64,000 nt of DNA from a bacterium (GTDB lineage Bacteria > Patescibacteriota > Saccharimonadia > Saccharimonadales > Saccharimonadaceae). Below are positions 1 through 12,002 of this stretch, in pieces. The notes under the pieces were generated by a model. The model made no database searches, was not told the DNA's origin, and was given only the letters and a program-made list of their open reading frames with translations. A program made the position numbers and the translations under genes. Every line of letters starts with the position of its first letter. Within the stretch, counting starts at the first letter, position 1. The stretch lies in NCBI GenBank assembly GCA_030530825.1, contig JAUMUF010000001.1, positions 448,757 to 512,756 on the forward strand, given 5' to 3'.

Positions 1-84
1 TTTATCCTCGGACCCTGTTCGAAATTCATATTCGTAAAGTGTTTGAAGAACAACAATTCGTCCTAAATGTCTATTTGATGCCAT
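1..84 (-). CDS. nusB: Transcription antitermination protein NusB, N-terminal fragment (cut by window edge)
   Basis: Reading leftwards from ATG at 84, 28 codons are open to the window edge. They begin MASNRHLGRIVVLQTLYEYE, which matches the conserved NusB N-terminus (S-N-R-H-L-x-R, then Q-x-L-Y-E). NusB binds boxA RNA with S10 in rRNA antitermination. The rest of the gene lies outside the window. A possible -35 (TTGACA, read on minus at 131-126) and an A/T-rich -10 near 110-102 precede it, so it may have its own promoter downstream of the rpmF terminator. The gene is too short for a full domain check; identity rests on the N-terminal motif. Confidence 0.75.
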   Translation of the reverse strand, partial: MASNRHLGRIVVLQTLYEYEFRTGSEDK

Positions 85-101
85 TTTTGAGTAAGGTTCC
101 T

Positions 102-131
102 TTATTATTAAATATTTATTAAAATTGTCAA
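102..131 (-). promoter_or_regulatory. Probable nusB promoter
   Basis: On the minus strand a consensus TTGACA (131-126) is followed after 15 or 18 bases by TAATAA (110-105 or 107-102). The -10 is ambiguous in the A/T-rich stretch. Confidence 0.4.
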
Positions 132-140
132 ATACAAATA

Positions 141-171
141 AAACGCCAGCAAACTAAGCCGCTAGCGTTTT
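141..171 (-). terminator. rpmF terminator overlapping the end of the gene
   Basis: On the minus strand AAAACGC pairs with GCGTTTT, with AGC/GCT inside, then ATTTG. The stem includes the last codons of rpmF and separates it from nusB. Confidence 0.55.
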
Positions 172-333
172 ATTATCTTCGAGTTGCTTATTCAAAGCTT
201 TTCCAGATTGTTTTTTGGTTGTAAAAACTTTCACTGGGGATTTTTTATTCACTCGTCGAGCCAAGTCCAAGCGAAGGTGGCTTCGTCGAAGGCCGGTCTT
301 TCGTGGGCTACTCTGTTTCTTTGGCTGTGCCAT
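154..333 (-). CDS. rpmF: 50S ribosomal protein L32
   Basis: A 59-codon ORF on the minus strand begins MAQPKKQSSPRKTGLRRSHL, the typical L32 start (MAxPKK followed by a basic S/R/K-rich stretch and R-R-x-H). L32 is a small basic protein of the large ribosomal subunit. The ATG at 333 has a clear AAGGAG seven bases upstream and a good promoter (TTGATT, 17 bases, TATAAT) further up. The four zinc-binding cysteines of some L32 proteins are absent, as in the zinc-independent form. Gene order rpmF then nusB on the same strand fits a translation/transcription housekeeping cluster. Confidence 0.85.
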   Translation of the reverse strand: MAQPKKQSSPRKTGLRRSHLRLDLARRVNKKSPVKVFTTKKQSGKALNKQLEDNKTLAA

Positions 334-373
334 TTTAAGTTTCTCCTTAGGTTATTATTTAGATTCACCCACA

Positions 374-402
374 ATTATACACCACTTTTCAAGATAAATC
401 AA
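374..402 (-). promoter_or_regulatory. rpmF promoter
   Basis: Read on minus: TTGATT (402-397), 17 bases, TATAAT (379-374) with an upstream TG. It drives rpmF, leaving an untranslated leader of about 35 nt with a Shine-Dalgarno. Confidence 0.7.
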
Positions 403-422
403 GACAAATTTTCTTCAAACTA

Positions 423-451
423 TTGACATAAGAATTATTTTATGATATAAT
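423..451 (+). promoter_or_regulatory. Consensus promoter of the 489 gene
   Basis: Perfect TTGACA (423-428), 17-base spacer, perfect TATAAT (446-451). It points at the plus-strand gene at 489. A second TTGACA at 454-459 has no matching -10. Confidence 0.8.
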
Positions 452-488
452 GCTTGACATAATACTAAATTAAAACAAAAAGAAAAGT

Positions 489-1163
489 ATGTCAAACAAT
501 TTTAATGGATATCAAACAAACAATAACGCAAACTGGGAATCTCAGATGCTTTACGCTGAGAGGGTCCGACGGCAAGAGATAGAGCGTATGTCGTCGGCAG
601 AGACCTTAGAGCACAAACAATCTAAGCAGGAAAAGTCAAAAAAGCCGAATAATAAAACACTTAAGGGCTTAGCGAAATTAGCGGTTGTGTCTTCCGCGCT
701 GGCTTTTGGTATGGATAAATTCAACGAACACATCATTGACCCCGGAACAACCATCAACGATAGAATATCACAAATAAAAGCTGATGATTCTGGTCTCAAG
801 CGCCTTGATAACGAGATGCTCAGTCAAGAAGATATCGACAACCGAGCCACTGAAGCCCCTTCAACAATCACCCTCAAAAAGGAGGGTGTTATCCGCTCAA
901 ACGACTGGACTTACGCCAAAGCCAACCAGAGCTATTTTGAAGCCCGCCCCGATTCACCAACACACACAAGTATGCTTATTGCCGAAGAAGACCTAAATTT
1001 CAACATCACTCAGGGACACGCACTCAAGACCGACTCAAGAAACAGGATCGGCCTTCGAATAGAAAACTTCGAGAAAACAGCAGACGGTAAATATACGGGG
1101 TTGAAGATGGACGCCGATAAAGACGGATGGGTATTCGTAGACCTGCCAGAAGATGAAGAATAA
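489..1163 (+). CDS. Unknown single-pass membrane-associated protein (224 aa)
   Basis: I do not recognise this protein. The first 60 residues are polar and Asn/Gln/Lys-rich. One hydrophobic stretch (about residues 62-78, A-V-V-S-S-A-L-A-F-G) could be a membrane anchor. About 145 soluble, acidic residues follow, ending in a compact region with Gly, Trp and Val (V-F-V-D-L-P). An N-in topology with an external domain is plausible but not proven. It sits alone behind a consensus promoter and ends in a strong bidirectional terminator, so it is a monocistron, likely well expressed. The ATG lacks a good Shine-Dalgarno (only an AAAAGAAAAG run). Confidence 0.7.
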   Translation: MSNNFNGYQTNNNANWESQMLYAERVRRQEIERMSSAETLEHKQSKQEKSKKPNNKTLKGLAKLAVVSSALAFGMDKFNEHIIDPGTTINDRISQIKADDSGLKRLDNEMLSQEDIDNRATEAPSTITLKKEGVIRSNDWTYAKANQSYFEARPDSPTHTSMLIAEEDLNFNITQGHALKTDSRNRIGLRIENFEKTADGKYTGLKMDADKDGWVFVDLPEDEE

Positions 1164-1165
1164 CT

Positions 1166-1201
1166 AAAATCTCGCCTATATCTCGAAGGGCGAGATTTTG
1201 C
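1166..1201. terminator. Bidirectional terminator between the 489 gene and leuS
   Basis: AAAATCTCGCC (1166-1176) pairs perfectly with GGCGAGATTTT (1189-1199). The A/T flanks give a T-run in both directions, serving the plus gene and the end of leuS. Confidence 0.85.
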
Positions 1202-1210
1202 TTAGGGTAT

Positions 1211-3646
1211 TTATTTTACAACCAAGTTTATAAGTTTGTTAGGAACAAAAATTTCTTTAACGATTGTCTTTTCCGCCAAATGTTTGGCTACATTTTCTTC
1301 TGCTTTTGCGAGCGTTAGAATTTCTTCTTTTGAAATTTGTGGAGAAACTTCAATCTTCCCACGAAGTTTTCCGTTAACTTGAACAATAATCTGGATCTTA
1401 TCAGCCTTCAACAAATCTTCATTCCAAGTTGGCCAGCCAGAATGCTCGATAAAGTCAGGGTTGCCAAGTTGCTCCCAGAGTTCGCTCGAAATATGCGGCG
1501 CAAATGGCGCAAGCATCTTGAGAAGGCTTTCGAGAACCTCTTTCCACTCCTTGGAAAATCCAGCCAACTTCAACTTATAGAGTTCATTAGTCAACTCCAT
1601 CAAGCCAGCAACCGCCGTGTTGAGACTCTCTCGACGAAAATCTTCCGTGATTTTCTTAATGAATTTGTGCTGAATTTTTTGAACTTGATCGAAATTGGAT
1701 GAAGTTTCCGGCAAATCTTCTTCATTCAAAAATTCTTGATTTAACACCCAAACACGATTCAAGAATCGATAGACGCCTGCGATACCTCGCGGATCCCAAG
1801 CGGCATCGAGTTCATAAGGTGCGATAAACATCTCGTAAGTTCTAAGTGCGTCAGCGCCGTAGCCTTGGTCGATGATTTCGAGTGGGTCGATAGTATTACC
1901 CTTACTCTTGGACATCTTGGAGCCGTCTTCAGCGTTAATATAGCCATGGTAGAGCAATTTTTTAACCGGTTCCGCAAAATCTGTCAAGCCTAAATCGCGG
2001 AAAACATGCGTCCAGAATCGCACATACAAGAGGTGAGCAACTGCGTGGTCACCGCCAACATAATAATCGACTGGGGCCCAATAATTGACTTTTTCCGGAT
2101 CCCAAGCCTTGCCATAATTGGCTGGGTCGGCGTAGCGTAAAAGATACCAACTCGAGCAAGCATAGCCGTCCATAGTGTCAGTTTCGCGACGAAGTTTTTT
2201 GCCGTTAACTTCAACATTCATAAATTCTGGCGACTTGGCGAGGGCAGATTTTCCAGAGTCATCTGGTTTGAAATCTGTTAAATTCGGCAAGACAACTGGC
2301 AAATCTTCTTCTGGAATCAGATACTCGTTGCCATCCTCATCATAAGCAATCGGAATTGGGCATCCCCAATATCGCTGACGAGAAATCAGCCAGTCTCGCA
2401 TTTTGTAGGTTGTTTTAGCGCGGGCAACGCCCTTTTCTTCGAGCCAAGAAATTATTTTCGAAGAAGCCTCAACAGAATCTTGCCCGTTGAATTGCCCAGA
2501 ATTTATCAACTTTCCCTCACCACCGTAGCATTTTTCAGTAAAATCGGAAGACTTTTCGATAACTTCAACAAGTTCCAAGTTGAATTTTTCAGCAAATTCA
2601 AAATCTCGCTCATCGTGAGCAGGAACGCCCATAACTGCGCCTTCGCCGTAGCCGCCAAGAACATAATCACTAGTCCAGATCGGTATATGCTTGCCATTTG
2701 CTGGATTTATGGCATAATTTCCGGTAAATAAACCTGTCTTTTGCTTGTTTTCTTGGCGCTCAATCTCTGATTTTTTAAGAGCAGCGTCCTTGTATTTTTT
2801 GACTTCCGATAAATTATCTGGCGCAGAAATAACTTCTAAAAGACCATGTTCTGGAGCCAATGTCAAAAAAGTTGCACCAAAAACCGTATCTGGACGCGTG
2901 GTGAAAACCTTGATTTTTTCACCCTTTTTGTTGCCACCAGCAATCTCAAACTCAATCTCGGCACCTTCAGACTTACCAATCCAGTTGCGCTGCATAGTTT
3001 TAATTTTTTCTGGCCAATCGAGATTGTCGATGTCTGCAAGAAGTTCGTCCGCATATTCAGTAATTTTGAAAAACCATTGTGTCATTTCCTTTTTTGAAAC
3101 TTCATTACCGCAACGCCAGCACTTTCCACTTTCAACCTGCTCATTAGCGAGCACAGTCTTATCCGTTTCGCACCACCATTGATAGGAGTTTTTTCGATAC
3201 GCCAAGCCTTTTTTGTACATTTCTCTAAAAATCCACTGCGTCCAACGGTAATATTCTGGGTCAGAAGTGTTGATCTCGCGATTCCAATCGATAGAAATCC
3301 CCAAGCGCTTGAATTGTTTTTTGAAATTAGCGATATTCTCTTTAGTTGCTTGCTGAGGCGAAATTCCAGTTTTAATCGCATAATTTTCTGCTGGTAAACC
3401 AAAAGTATCCCAACCGATAGGATTTAAGACATTTTTACCATTCTGACGATAGAATCGCGCGATAGAATCAACGATAGTGTAACTACGTGCATGCCCTGTA
3501 TGAAGTCCCGCACCACTCGGATACGGAAACATTCCAGAAATATACATTTTTTCTTTTGATGGGTCAGCCTCAACTTGGTAGATCTTGGCGTCATCCCAGA
3601 TTTTTTGCCATTTTGGCTCGATTTGGCTTGGATTGTATCGTTTCAT
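1211..3646 (-). CDS. leuS: Leucyl-tRNA synthetase
   Basis: LeuRS charges tRNA-Leu in the cytoplasm. The 811-residue product has the usual bacterial class Ia layout. The HIGH-type motif is HTGH at residues 49-52 after P-Y-P-S-G. The CP1 editing insertion contains T-T-R-P-D-T and the A-H-D-E-R-D segment. The KMSKS loop is intact, followed by the anticodon-binding helical domain and a short C-terminal domain. A C-x-x-C pair (C-W-R-C) in the middle suggests a ZN1-like element. The ATG has no Shine-Dalgarno, but TATAAT on the minus strand (3660-3655) ends eight bases before it, so the mRNA is probably leaderless. LeuRS length is slightly short of E. coli (860). Confidence 0.97.
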   Translation of the reverse strand: MKRYNPSQIEPKWQKIWDDAKIYQVEADPSKEKMYISGMFPYPSGAGLHTGHARSYTIVDSIARFYRQNGKNVLNPIGWDTFGLPAENYAIKTGISPQQATKENIANFKKQFKRLGISIDWNREINTSDPEYYRWTQWIFREMYKKGLAYRKNSYQWWCETDKTVLANEQVESGKCWRCGNEVSKKEMTQWFFKITEYADELLADIDNLDWPEKIKTMQRNWIGKSEGAEIEFEIAGGNKKGEKIKVFTTRPDTVFGATFLTLAPEHGLLEVISAPDNLSEVKKYKDAALKKSEIERQENKQKTGLFTGNYAINPANGKHIPIWTSDYVLGGYGEGAVMGVPAHDERDFEFAEKFNLELVEVIEKSSDFTEKCYGGEGKLINSGQFNGQDSVEASSKIISWLEEKGVARAKTTYKMRDWLISRQRYWGCPIPIAYDEDGNEYLIPEEDLPVVLPNLTDFKPDDSGKSALAKSPEFMNVEVNGKKLRRETDTMDGYACSSWYLLRYADPANYGKAWDPEKVNYWAPVDYYVGGDHAVAHLLYVRFWTHVFRDLGLTDFAEPVKKLLYHGYINAEDGSKMSKSKGNTIDPLEIIDQGYGADALRTYEMFIAPYELDAAWDPRGIAGVYRFLNRVWVLNQEFLNEEDLPETSSNFDQVQKIQHKFIKKITEDFRRESLNTAVAGLMELTNELYKLKLAGFSKEWKEVLESLLKMLAPFAPHISSELWEQLGNPDFIEHSGWPTWNEDLLKADKIQIIVQVNGKLRGKIEVSPQISKEEILTLAKAEENVAKHLAEKTIVKEIFVPNKLINLVVK

Positions 3647-3698
3647 ATCTTAAAATTATAGCAGATTTTGGGAAAAAAATCAAAAACAGACATTCCTT

Positions 3699-7238
<3,540 letters not shown>

Positions 7239-7239
<1 letters not shown>

Positions 7240-8108
7240 TAAAATCTTCCTGCATTTTGTTTAAGTCGCATAATGCGTTTTTCAAGGGGTGGGTGAGTTG
7301 AGAACAAGTTAGAAAAAAAGCCTTTTTCAAGCGTATTAGAAATAAACAGGCCAGAAACAGTGCTTGATTGACGCGCCATTGGGCGAGAATAATCTCGCAA
7401 CTTTTCGAGTGCCCCAATCATCCCTTCTGGATAACGAGTCAACATAACAGCCGTAGCATCCGCCAAATACTCACGCTCTCGCGAAATCGCCATCCTTACA
7501 ATCGCCGCCAAAATTGGTGAAATAATCGCAAAAATAAGACCAACAATCATCATTACAGCGTTCTTAGAATCTTTATCGTCCCTAAAGACAATCCTGATCG
7601 CAATATCAGCCAAGAATCCAATCGATGCAGTCAAAGCCACAGCCGCCATAGATAGACGAACATCATAATTTTTAATATGGCCAATCTCGTGGGCGATGAC
7701 CGCCTCGAGTTCACTTTTATCCATAATATCAAGAAGACCAGTCGTTACACAAACTAAAGAATTTTCTGGCTTAGTTCCAGCAGCAAAAGCATTGGGCGCA
7801 GGATCATCGATAATATAGACCTTAGGCATAGGAAGCCCAGCGGTGATAGAAATAGTTTCAACTGCAGCGTAAAGTTGGGGGGCTTGGCTGTGTGTAACCT
7901 CTTGCGCTCCCGTCATAGCAAGCGCAATTTTGCTTGAAAAAGCATATTCCACGCCGGCATAAATAAGCGACCCGATCAATGCCCACCAAAATACGGACAT
8001 GTTTTTTGAAGCAAGCGCAAAAAATAGTCCGATTCCTGAAATAATCGCAATAAACATTGTAAAAATCACAACAGTCATTCGTTTATTTTTAGAGATCGAA
8101 CTATACAT
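7239..8108 (-). CDS. htpX: Membrane metalloprotease HtpX
   Basis: HtpX is an M48 zinc protease that degrades misfolded membrane proteins. Two transmembrane helices lie at about residues 12-32 and 38-56. The catalytic site H-E-I-G-H has His140, Glu141 and His144. Two further hydrophobic segments follow, then R-E-R-E-Y-L-A-D-A, which supplies the third zinc ligand Glu. The length of 289 residues is normal. It lies downstream of lemA with a 27-nt gap and upstream of an unknown membrane gene, the common lemA-htpX pairing. The start is ATG with an AAGGA-type Shine-Dalgarno. Confidence 0.96.
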
Positions 8109-8135
8109 TTTGCAAAAATCCTTTCAATTTATAGA

Positions 8136-8699
8136 CTAAAATTGAACTTCGGGCGCATTTTCGACAGTAGAGCGATCAGCAACTTCGAAAAATTCTCGCT
8201 TTTCAAAGCCAAGTTTTTTAGCAAAAATATTAGTTGGAAAAACTTTGATTTTGATATTCAAATCTCGAACGCCAGCATTATAAAATCGGCGAGCGCCTTG
8301 AATTTTGTCTTCAATTTCTTGAAGTTGGCTTTGAAGTTGAAGGAAATTTGAGTTAGCCTTCAATTCTGGATAACTCTCAGAGATCATCATCAAGCGAGAG
8401 AGCGCGCCAGATAATTCACTTTCCGCTTTAGAAGCCTCAGCGACATTGTTGCCTGCGCCCATTAGGCGACTTCGCGCGTCAGATACATCTTCAAAAACTT
8501 TACTTTCGTGAGCAGCATAGCCTTTTACAGTTGAAACTACATTCGGAATCAAATCCGCACGGTACTTCAACTGAACAGCAATATCACTCCATGCTTCTTC
8601 GACCCGCTCATTCAATTTTACGAGACCATTATATTGTGCCCAGATGTAGAGACCTACAACTACCGCCAAAACAGCAATTACAATTAATACAATTTCCAT
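8136..8699 (-). CDS. lemA: LemA family membrane protein
   Basis: LemA proteins have an N-terminal membrane helix (here residues 2-20) and a helical-bundle domain exposed outside or in the cytoplasm; their function is not well defined. The family signature Y-N-x-L-V-x-L-N-E-R-V-E-E-A-W-S-D-I is present right after the helix, as are the Q-L-K-Y-R-A-D-L-I-P-N motif and the late A-R-R-F-Y-N segment. The length of 187 residues is typical. The ATG at 8699 has AAGGA upstream. It is the first gene of a lemA-htpX-membrane protein-ligA run and lies just downstream of tRNA-Leu on the same strand. Confidence 0.95.
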   Translation of the reverse strand: MEIVLIVIAVLAVVVGLYIWAQYNGLVKLNERVEEAWSDIAVQLKYRADLIPNVVSTVKGYAAHESKVFEDVSDARSRLMGAGNNVAEASKAESELSGALSRLMMISESYPELKANSNFLQLQSQLQEIEDKIQGARRFYNAGVRDLNIKIKVFPTNIFAKKLGFEKREFFEVADRSTVENAPEVQF

Positions 8700-8724
8700 A
8701 CTATCCTTTCTTATCTTAAAATGA

Positions 8725-8812
8725 TGGTGCGCAGAGCGGGAATCGAACCCGCACGACTTTTTAGGTCAAGGGATTTTAAGTCCCTCGCGTCTACCAATTC
8801 CGCCATCCGCGC
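8725..8812 (-). tRNA. tRNA-Leu (UAA), CCA encoded
   Basis: The cloverleaf is complete: acceptor GCGCGGA pairs with TCTGCGC. The anticodon loop CTTAAAA has UAA. A long class II variable arm and a normal T-arm follow, and CCA is encoded at 8727-8725. Confidence 0.96.
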
Positions 8813-8867
8813 ATATAGATATTTTATCACGCCCTGACCGCAAAAATCAAGGCGTGACCGTATAAAA

Positions 8868-9191
8868 TTAGTTGGAATCTTTATCAAGAAGCGGCGCAAT
8901 AAGCATAATCACAACAGAAAAAGCACCAAGCACAAGGAAGGTTGCCCAAGACTTGCCCATAATACTCTCAAGTGAGTTATCTAGCCAAATATTCACAAGA
9001 CTCACTATTGCACAAATAGTTGCCGTAAAAATATTAAACCAAATTACCGTTTGGCGAATAGTCTTAACTGTTTGGCTATATTTCTTGCGCTCAACCGTTG
9101 CGAAAACCGGCTGAGAAACACCCTGTCCGCCAATTACCCGATCGTTTTCACCCTTTCGGATTTCTACTACTTTTTGTGTATTTTCTTCCAT
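8868..9191 (-). CDS. Small membrane protein, two helices (107 aa)
   Basis: I do not recognise this family. A polar N-terminal half (E-N-T-Q-K-V-V-E-I-R) is followed by two hydrophobic helices at about residues 48-68 and 78-100, ending in a short acidic tail. I take the ATG at 9191, with AAGGAA upstream. The upstream in-frame start at 9224 would run into tRNA-Cys. It lies between two tRNA genes on the same strand and may share their transcript. Function is unknown. Confidence 0.65.
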   Translation of the reverse strand: MEENTQKVVEIRKGENDRVIGGQGVSQPVFATVERKKYSQTVKTIRQTVIWFNIFTATICAIVSLVNIWLDNSLESIMGKSWATFLVLGAFSVVIMLIAPLLDKDSN

Positions 9192-9215
9192 ACTATTCCT
9201 TATATTAAATAATTT

Positions 9216-9289
9216 TGGAGGCACCTACGAGAATCGAACTCGTGTACGCGGTTTTGCAGACCGCTGCGTAACCCCTCCGCCAAGGCGCC
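9216..9289 (-). tRNA. tRNA-Cys (GCA), CCA encoded
   Basis: Acceptor GGCGCCT pairs with AGGTGCC. The anticodon loop CTGCAAA contains GCA. D- and T-arms are normal, the discriminator is T, and CCA is encoded. Confidence 0.95.
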
Positions 9290-9328
9290 ATAACCCGATT
9301 ATAGCACACTTTGACAGAAAAATAAACA

Positions 9329-10642
9329 TTAGTTTTTCAGATTATTTATGAAATTTTCGAAAGGCAAAACTTCGCCGGTTTTCATATTTTTTAGCGAGAA
9401 GGAATTTTCCGCGACTTCTTTTTCACCTACAACCAGCACAAATTCAACACCGCGCTTATCGGCAAACTTGAATGCCTTTTTAATAGAAGAAATTTCGAGA
9501 AGAGTTTCAACATTTTTGCCATTTTCTCGAAGTTTTTGCGCGATTTCGAGCGATTTTTCCATTTCGTTTTGGCTCATTGGTATTATAAGAACTTCAGCCG
9601 TGGTGCGCTTCTGTTCACGCACAATTTCGAGATTCTGAAGCGTCCAAAACAATCGAGTTAGCCCGATTGAGGCGCCAACACCAGGAAGTTTTTCTTTAGA
9701 ATAATACTCGCTCAAATTATCGTAGCGACCACCACTCGCTATCGACCCAATCTCGCGGAATTCGTTCAAGTTGGTCTCAAAAACCGTCCCAGTGTAGTAG
9801 TCAAGACCTCGTACAATCGACATATCAAGTTTGAAGAATTCTTCGCCGACGCCCATTTTTTGAAGCAGATTTGCGACATTTTCGAGTTCTGCAATTCCTT
9901 CTTCGAACTCATTATTTTTATCAACAAGTAAACCAGAAATCGCTCGAAGTTCTGTCAAAACTCGAGAATTATCACCAGAAATTTGGATAAACTTTTTGAT
10001 CAAATCTTCTCCTTCGCCCAAATCAAGTTCTGTTAATTTGGCTGAAAATTCTTTTTGCGAAATCTTCTCCGCGCGATCGATTAGCGCCAGAATTTCCGCT
10101 GATCTTTCCTTCAAATTAAGCGCAGAAATCAATCCACTGGACAATTTTCTGTTAGAAATTCGAAGCGTAAACTTGCCGAAATCAAGTTCTCGAAAGATTG
10201 AATAAATCACCGCAATCACTTCAGCATCATAATTAACACTAAGTTTGTCGCGACCCACAACATCGATGTCACACTGATAAAACTCTCGAAATCGCCCGCG
10301 TTGAGACCTTTCTCCACGATAAACTTTGCCAATTTGACTCCGCTTAAACGGAAATTGAAGTTGACCAAAATTCTCTGCCACATATCGCGCCGTTGGCACG
10401 GTCAAATCAAACCGCAAACTCAAATCATTATCGCCCTTATTAAAGCGATAGATCTGCTTCTCAGTTTCGCCGCCAGCCTTGGCTAGGAGCGTCTCCGTGC
10501 GCTCAATCACCGGCGTGTCAATTGGCGAATAACCAAAACGCGCGTGATTTTTCTTGATAATCTCTAAAATCCGATCAAATTCAATCTGCCACTCGGGCAA
10601 AAGTTCCATCATTCCGGGCAATGGTTTTGTGTTCATTTTCAT
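9329..10642 (-). CDS. hisS: Histidyl-tRNA synthetase
   Basis: HisRS charges tRNA-His. It is a class II synthetase of 437 residues. Visible motifs are R-F-D-L-T-V-P-T-A-R-Y in the active site, Q-C-D-I-D-V-V-G (motif 2 region), the HisA-type L-D-Y-Y-T-G segment, G-G-R-Y-D-N-L, and motif 3 G-A-S-I-G-L-T-R-L. A C-terminal anticodon-binding domain follows. The ATG at 10642 sits six bases after TATGAT on the minus strand, so the message is probably leaderless. hisS and rarA diverge from a 57-bp gap in which both genes have -10 boxes directly before the start. Confidence 0.97.
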   Translation of the reverse strand: MKMNTKPLPGMMELLPEWQIEFDRILEIIKKNHARFGYSPIDTPVIERTETLLAKAGGETEKQIYRFNKGDNDLSLRFDLTVPTARYVAENFGQLQFPFKRSQIGKVYRGERSQRGRFREFYQCDIDVVGRDKLSVNYDAEVIAVIYSIFRELDFGKFTLRISNRKLSSGLISALNLKERSAEILALIDRAEKISQKEFSAKLTELDLGEGEDLIKKFIQISGDNSRVLTELRAISGLLVDKNNEFEEGIAELENVANLLQKMGVGEEFFKLDMSIVRGLDYYTGTVFETNLNEFREIGSIASGGRYDNLSEYYSKEKLPGVGASIGLTRLFWTLQNLEIVREQKRTTAEVLIIPMSQNEMEKSLEIAQKLRENGKNVETLLEISSIKKAFKFADKRGVEFVLVVGEKEVAENSFSLKNMKTGEVLPFENFINNLKN

Positions 10643-10687
10643 AATCTTATCATACCATTTTTACAAGAAATTTTCAAATTTTTATGC

Positions 10688-10693
10688 TATAAT
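10688..10693 (+). promoter_or_regulatory. -10 box of leaderless rarA
   Basis: TGCTATAAT (extended -10) ends six bases before the rarA ATG at 10700, so transcription should begin at or within one or two bases of the start codon. Confidence 0.65.
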
Positions 10694-10699
10694 TGAAGA

Positions 10700-11959
10700 A
10701 TGAAAACCGCCCTCAAAATCCCCTTAGCAGAAAAACTCCGCCCCCAAACTCTTGACGAAGTCATCGGCCAAGAGCATCTTTTGGGTGGAGACGGAATTTT
10801 GCGCCAAATTGTAGAAAAAAAGGAGCCCGTTAGCCTGATTTTTTGGGGGCCGGCCGGAACGGGCAAAACTACACTTTCAAGGATTATCGCGCGAGAGATG
10901 AATGCAGATTTTATTGAAATTTCAGCCGTTATTTCTGGTAAAAAAGATATTGAAAAAGTTATCGAGAGAGCCCGACAGAATTGGAATTTACAGATTAGAA
11001 CCGTGTTGTTTGTCGACGAAATTCATCGCTTCAACAAGTCTCAGCAAGACGCGTTTTTGCCCCACATCGAAAGTGGCTTGATCTCTCTTATCGGCGCCAC
11101 AACAGAGAATCCCGCCTTCGAAATTATTGCGCCGCTTATCTCGCGCAGCCGCGTCCTTACCCTCAATCCGCTCAGCGAGTTCAACATTATCGAAATTATC
11201 TCGCGAGCGATCTCTAAAGTTTCGCCCAAAACTCAAATTGACGGCGATGCGCTTCAACTTCTTGCGCGGATATCTGGAGGCGATGCTCGAAGTACACTCG
11301 GTCATCTGGAAATAATTCTCACTTTCGAAAAAAAGAAAATCACGCGCAAATCTGTCGAAAAATTCGCACAGGATTCTTCAATAACTTACGATAAATCCGG
11401 CGAAGAGCATTATAACACAATTTCAGCATTTATCAAGTCAATGCGGGCGGGCGATGTGGACGCTACAGGATTTTATCTCGCAAAGATGCTAAAAGCAGGC
11501 GAGGATCCCAGATATATTGCGCGCAGAATGGTGATTTTTGCCAGCGAGGACATCGGACTTGCCGGCAATGGTGCGCTAAGTCTGGCTGTTTCGGCGTTTG
11601 ACGCAGTGGAACGCATCGGTATGCCACAGGCGGGCTACAATCTGTTTCACTGCGCAGTAGCACTGGCTAAAAGTAAGAAATCACGCGAGACAACTGGAGT
11701 GATGTACCAGTCCTACGATCTAGCAGAAAAATTCCCGCACGCAAGAGTCCCGCTCCACCTTCGAAATTCTACCTCTAAAATCACAGAAGAACTCGGCTAT
11801 ACTGAAGGATACGAGTGGACCGCCGGCTTTAAGCATGAAAAGGACTATCTTCCACCAGAAGTCCGCGCCTACAAGAATAACTCCGCGCACAACAAAGATC
11901 TCGGCCACGGCGTATGGACTCATCAAACCGAGGATTTAATCCAAAATTCAAAAACATAA
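10700..11959 (+). CDS. rarA: Replication-associated recombination protein A (RarA/MgsA), AAA+ ATPase
   Basis: RarA is a clamp-loader-like ATPase acting at stalled forks. The 419-residue product shows A-E-K-L-R-P at the N-terminus, Walker A G-P-A-G-T-G-K-T-T, and Walker B plus sensor D-E-I-H-R-F-N-K-S-Q-Q-D. I-G-A-T-T-E-N-P and the C-terminal tetramerisation domain (S-A-F-I-K-S-M-R-A-G-D, then A-S-E-D-I-G-L-A) follow. Length and order match the family. The start is ATG directly after a TATAAT box, with no Shine-Dalgarno. A weak hairpin follows the stop. Confidence 0.95.
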   Translation: MKTALKIPLAEKLRPQTLDEVIGQEHLLGGDGILRQIVEKKEPVSLIFWGPAGTGKTTLSRIIAREMNADFIEISAVISGKKDIEKVIERARQNWNLQIRTVLFVDEIHRFNKSQQDAFLPHIESGLISLIGATTENPAFEIIAPLISRSRVLTLNPLSEFNIIEIISRAISKVSPKTQIDGDALQLLARISGGDARSTLGHLEIILTFEKKKITRKSVEKFAQDSSITYDKSGEEHYNTISAFIKSMRAGDVDATGFYLAKMLKAGEDPRYIARRMVIFASEDIGLAGNGALSLAVSAFDAVERIGMPQAGYNLFHCAVALAKSKKSRETTGVMYQSYDLAEKFPHARVPLHLRNSTSKITEELGYTEGYEWTAGFKHEKDYLPPEVRAYKNNSAHNKDLGHGVWTHQTEDLIQNSKT

Positions 11960-11993
11960 AACAGCCTTGCAGTGATTTGGAAAGGTTGTTTTG
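11957..11993. terminator. Convergent terminator between rarA and sbcB
   Basis: AAACAGCCTT pairs with AAGGTTGTTTT with one wobble. It lies between two convergent genes and has T-runs both ways. Confidence 0.6.
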
Positions 11994-12002
11994 AACTTAA
12001 TT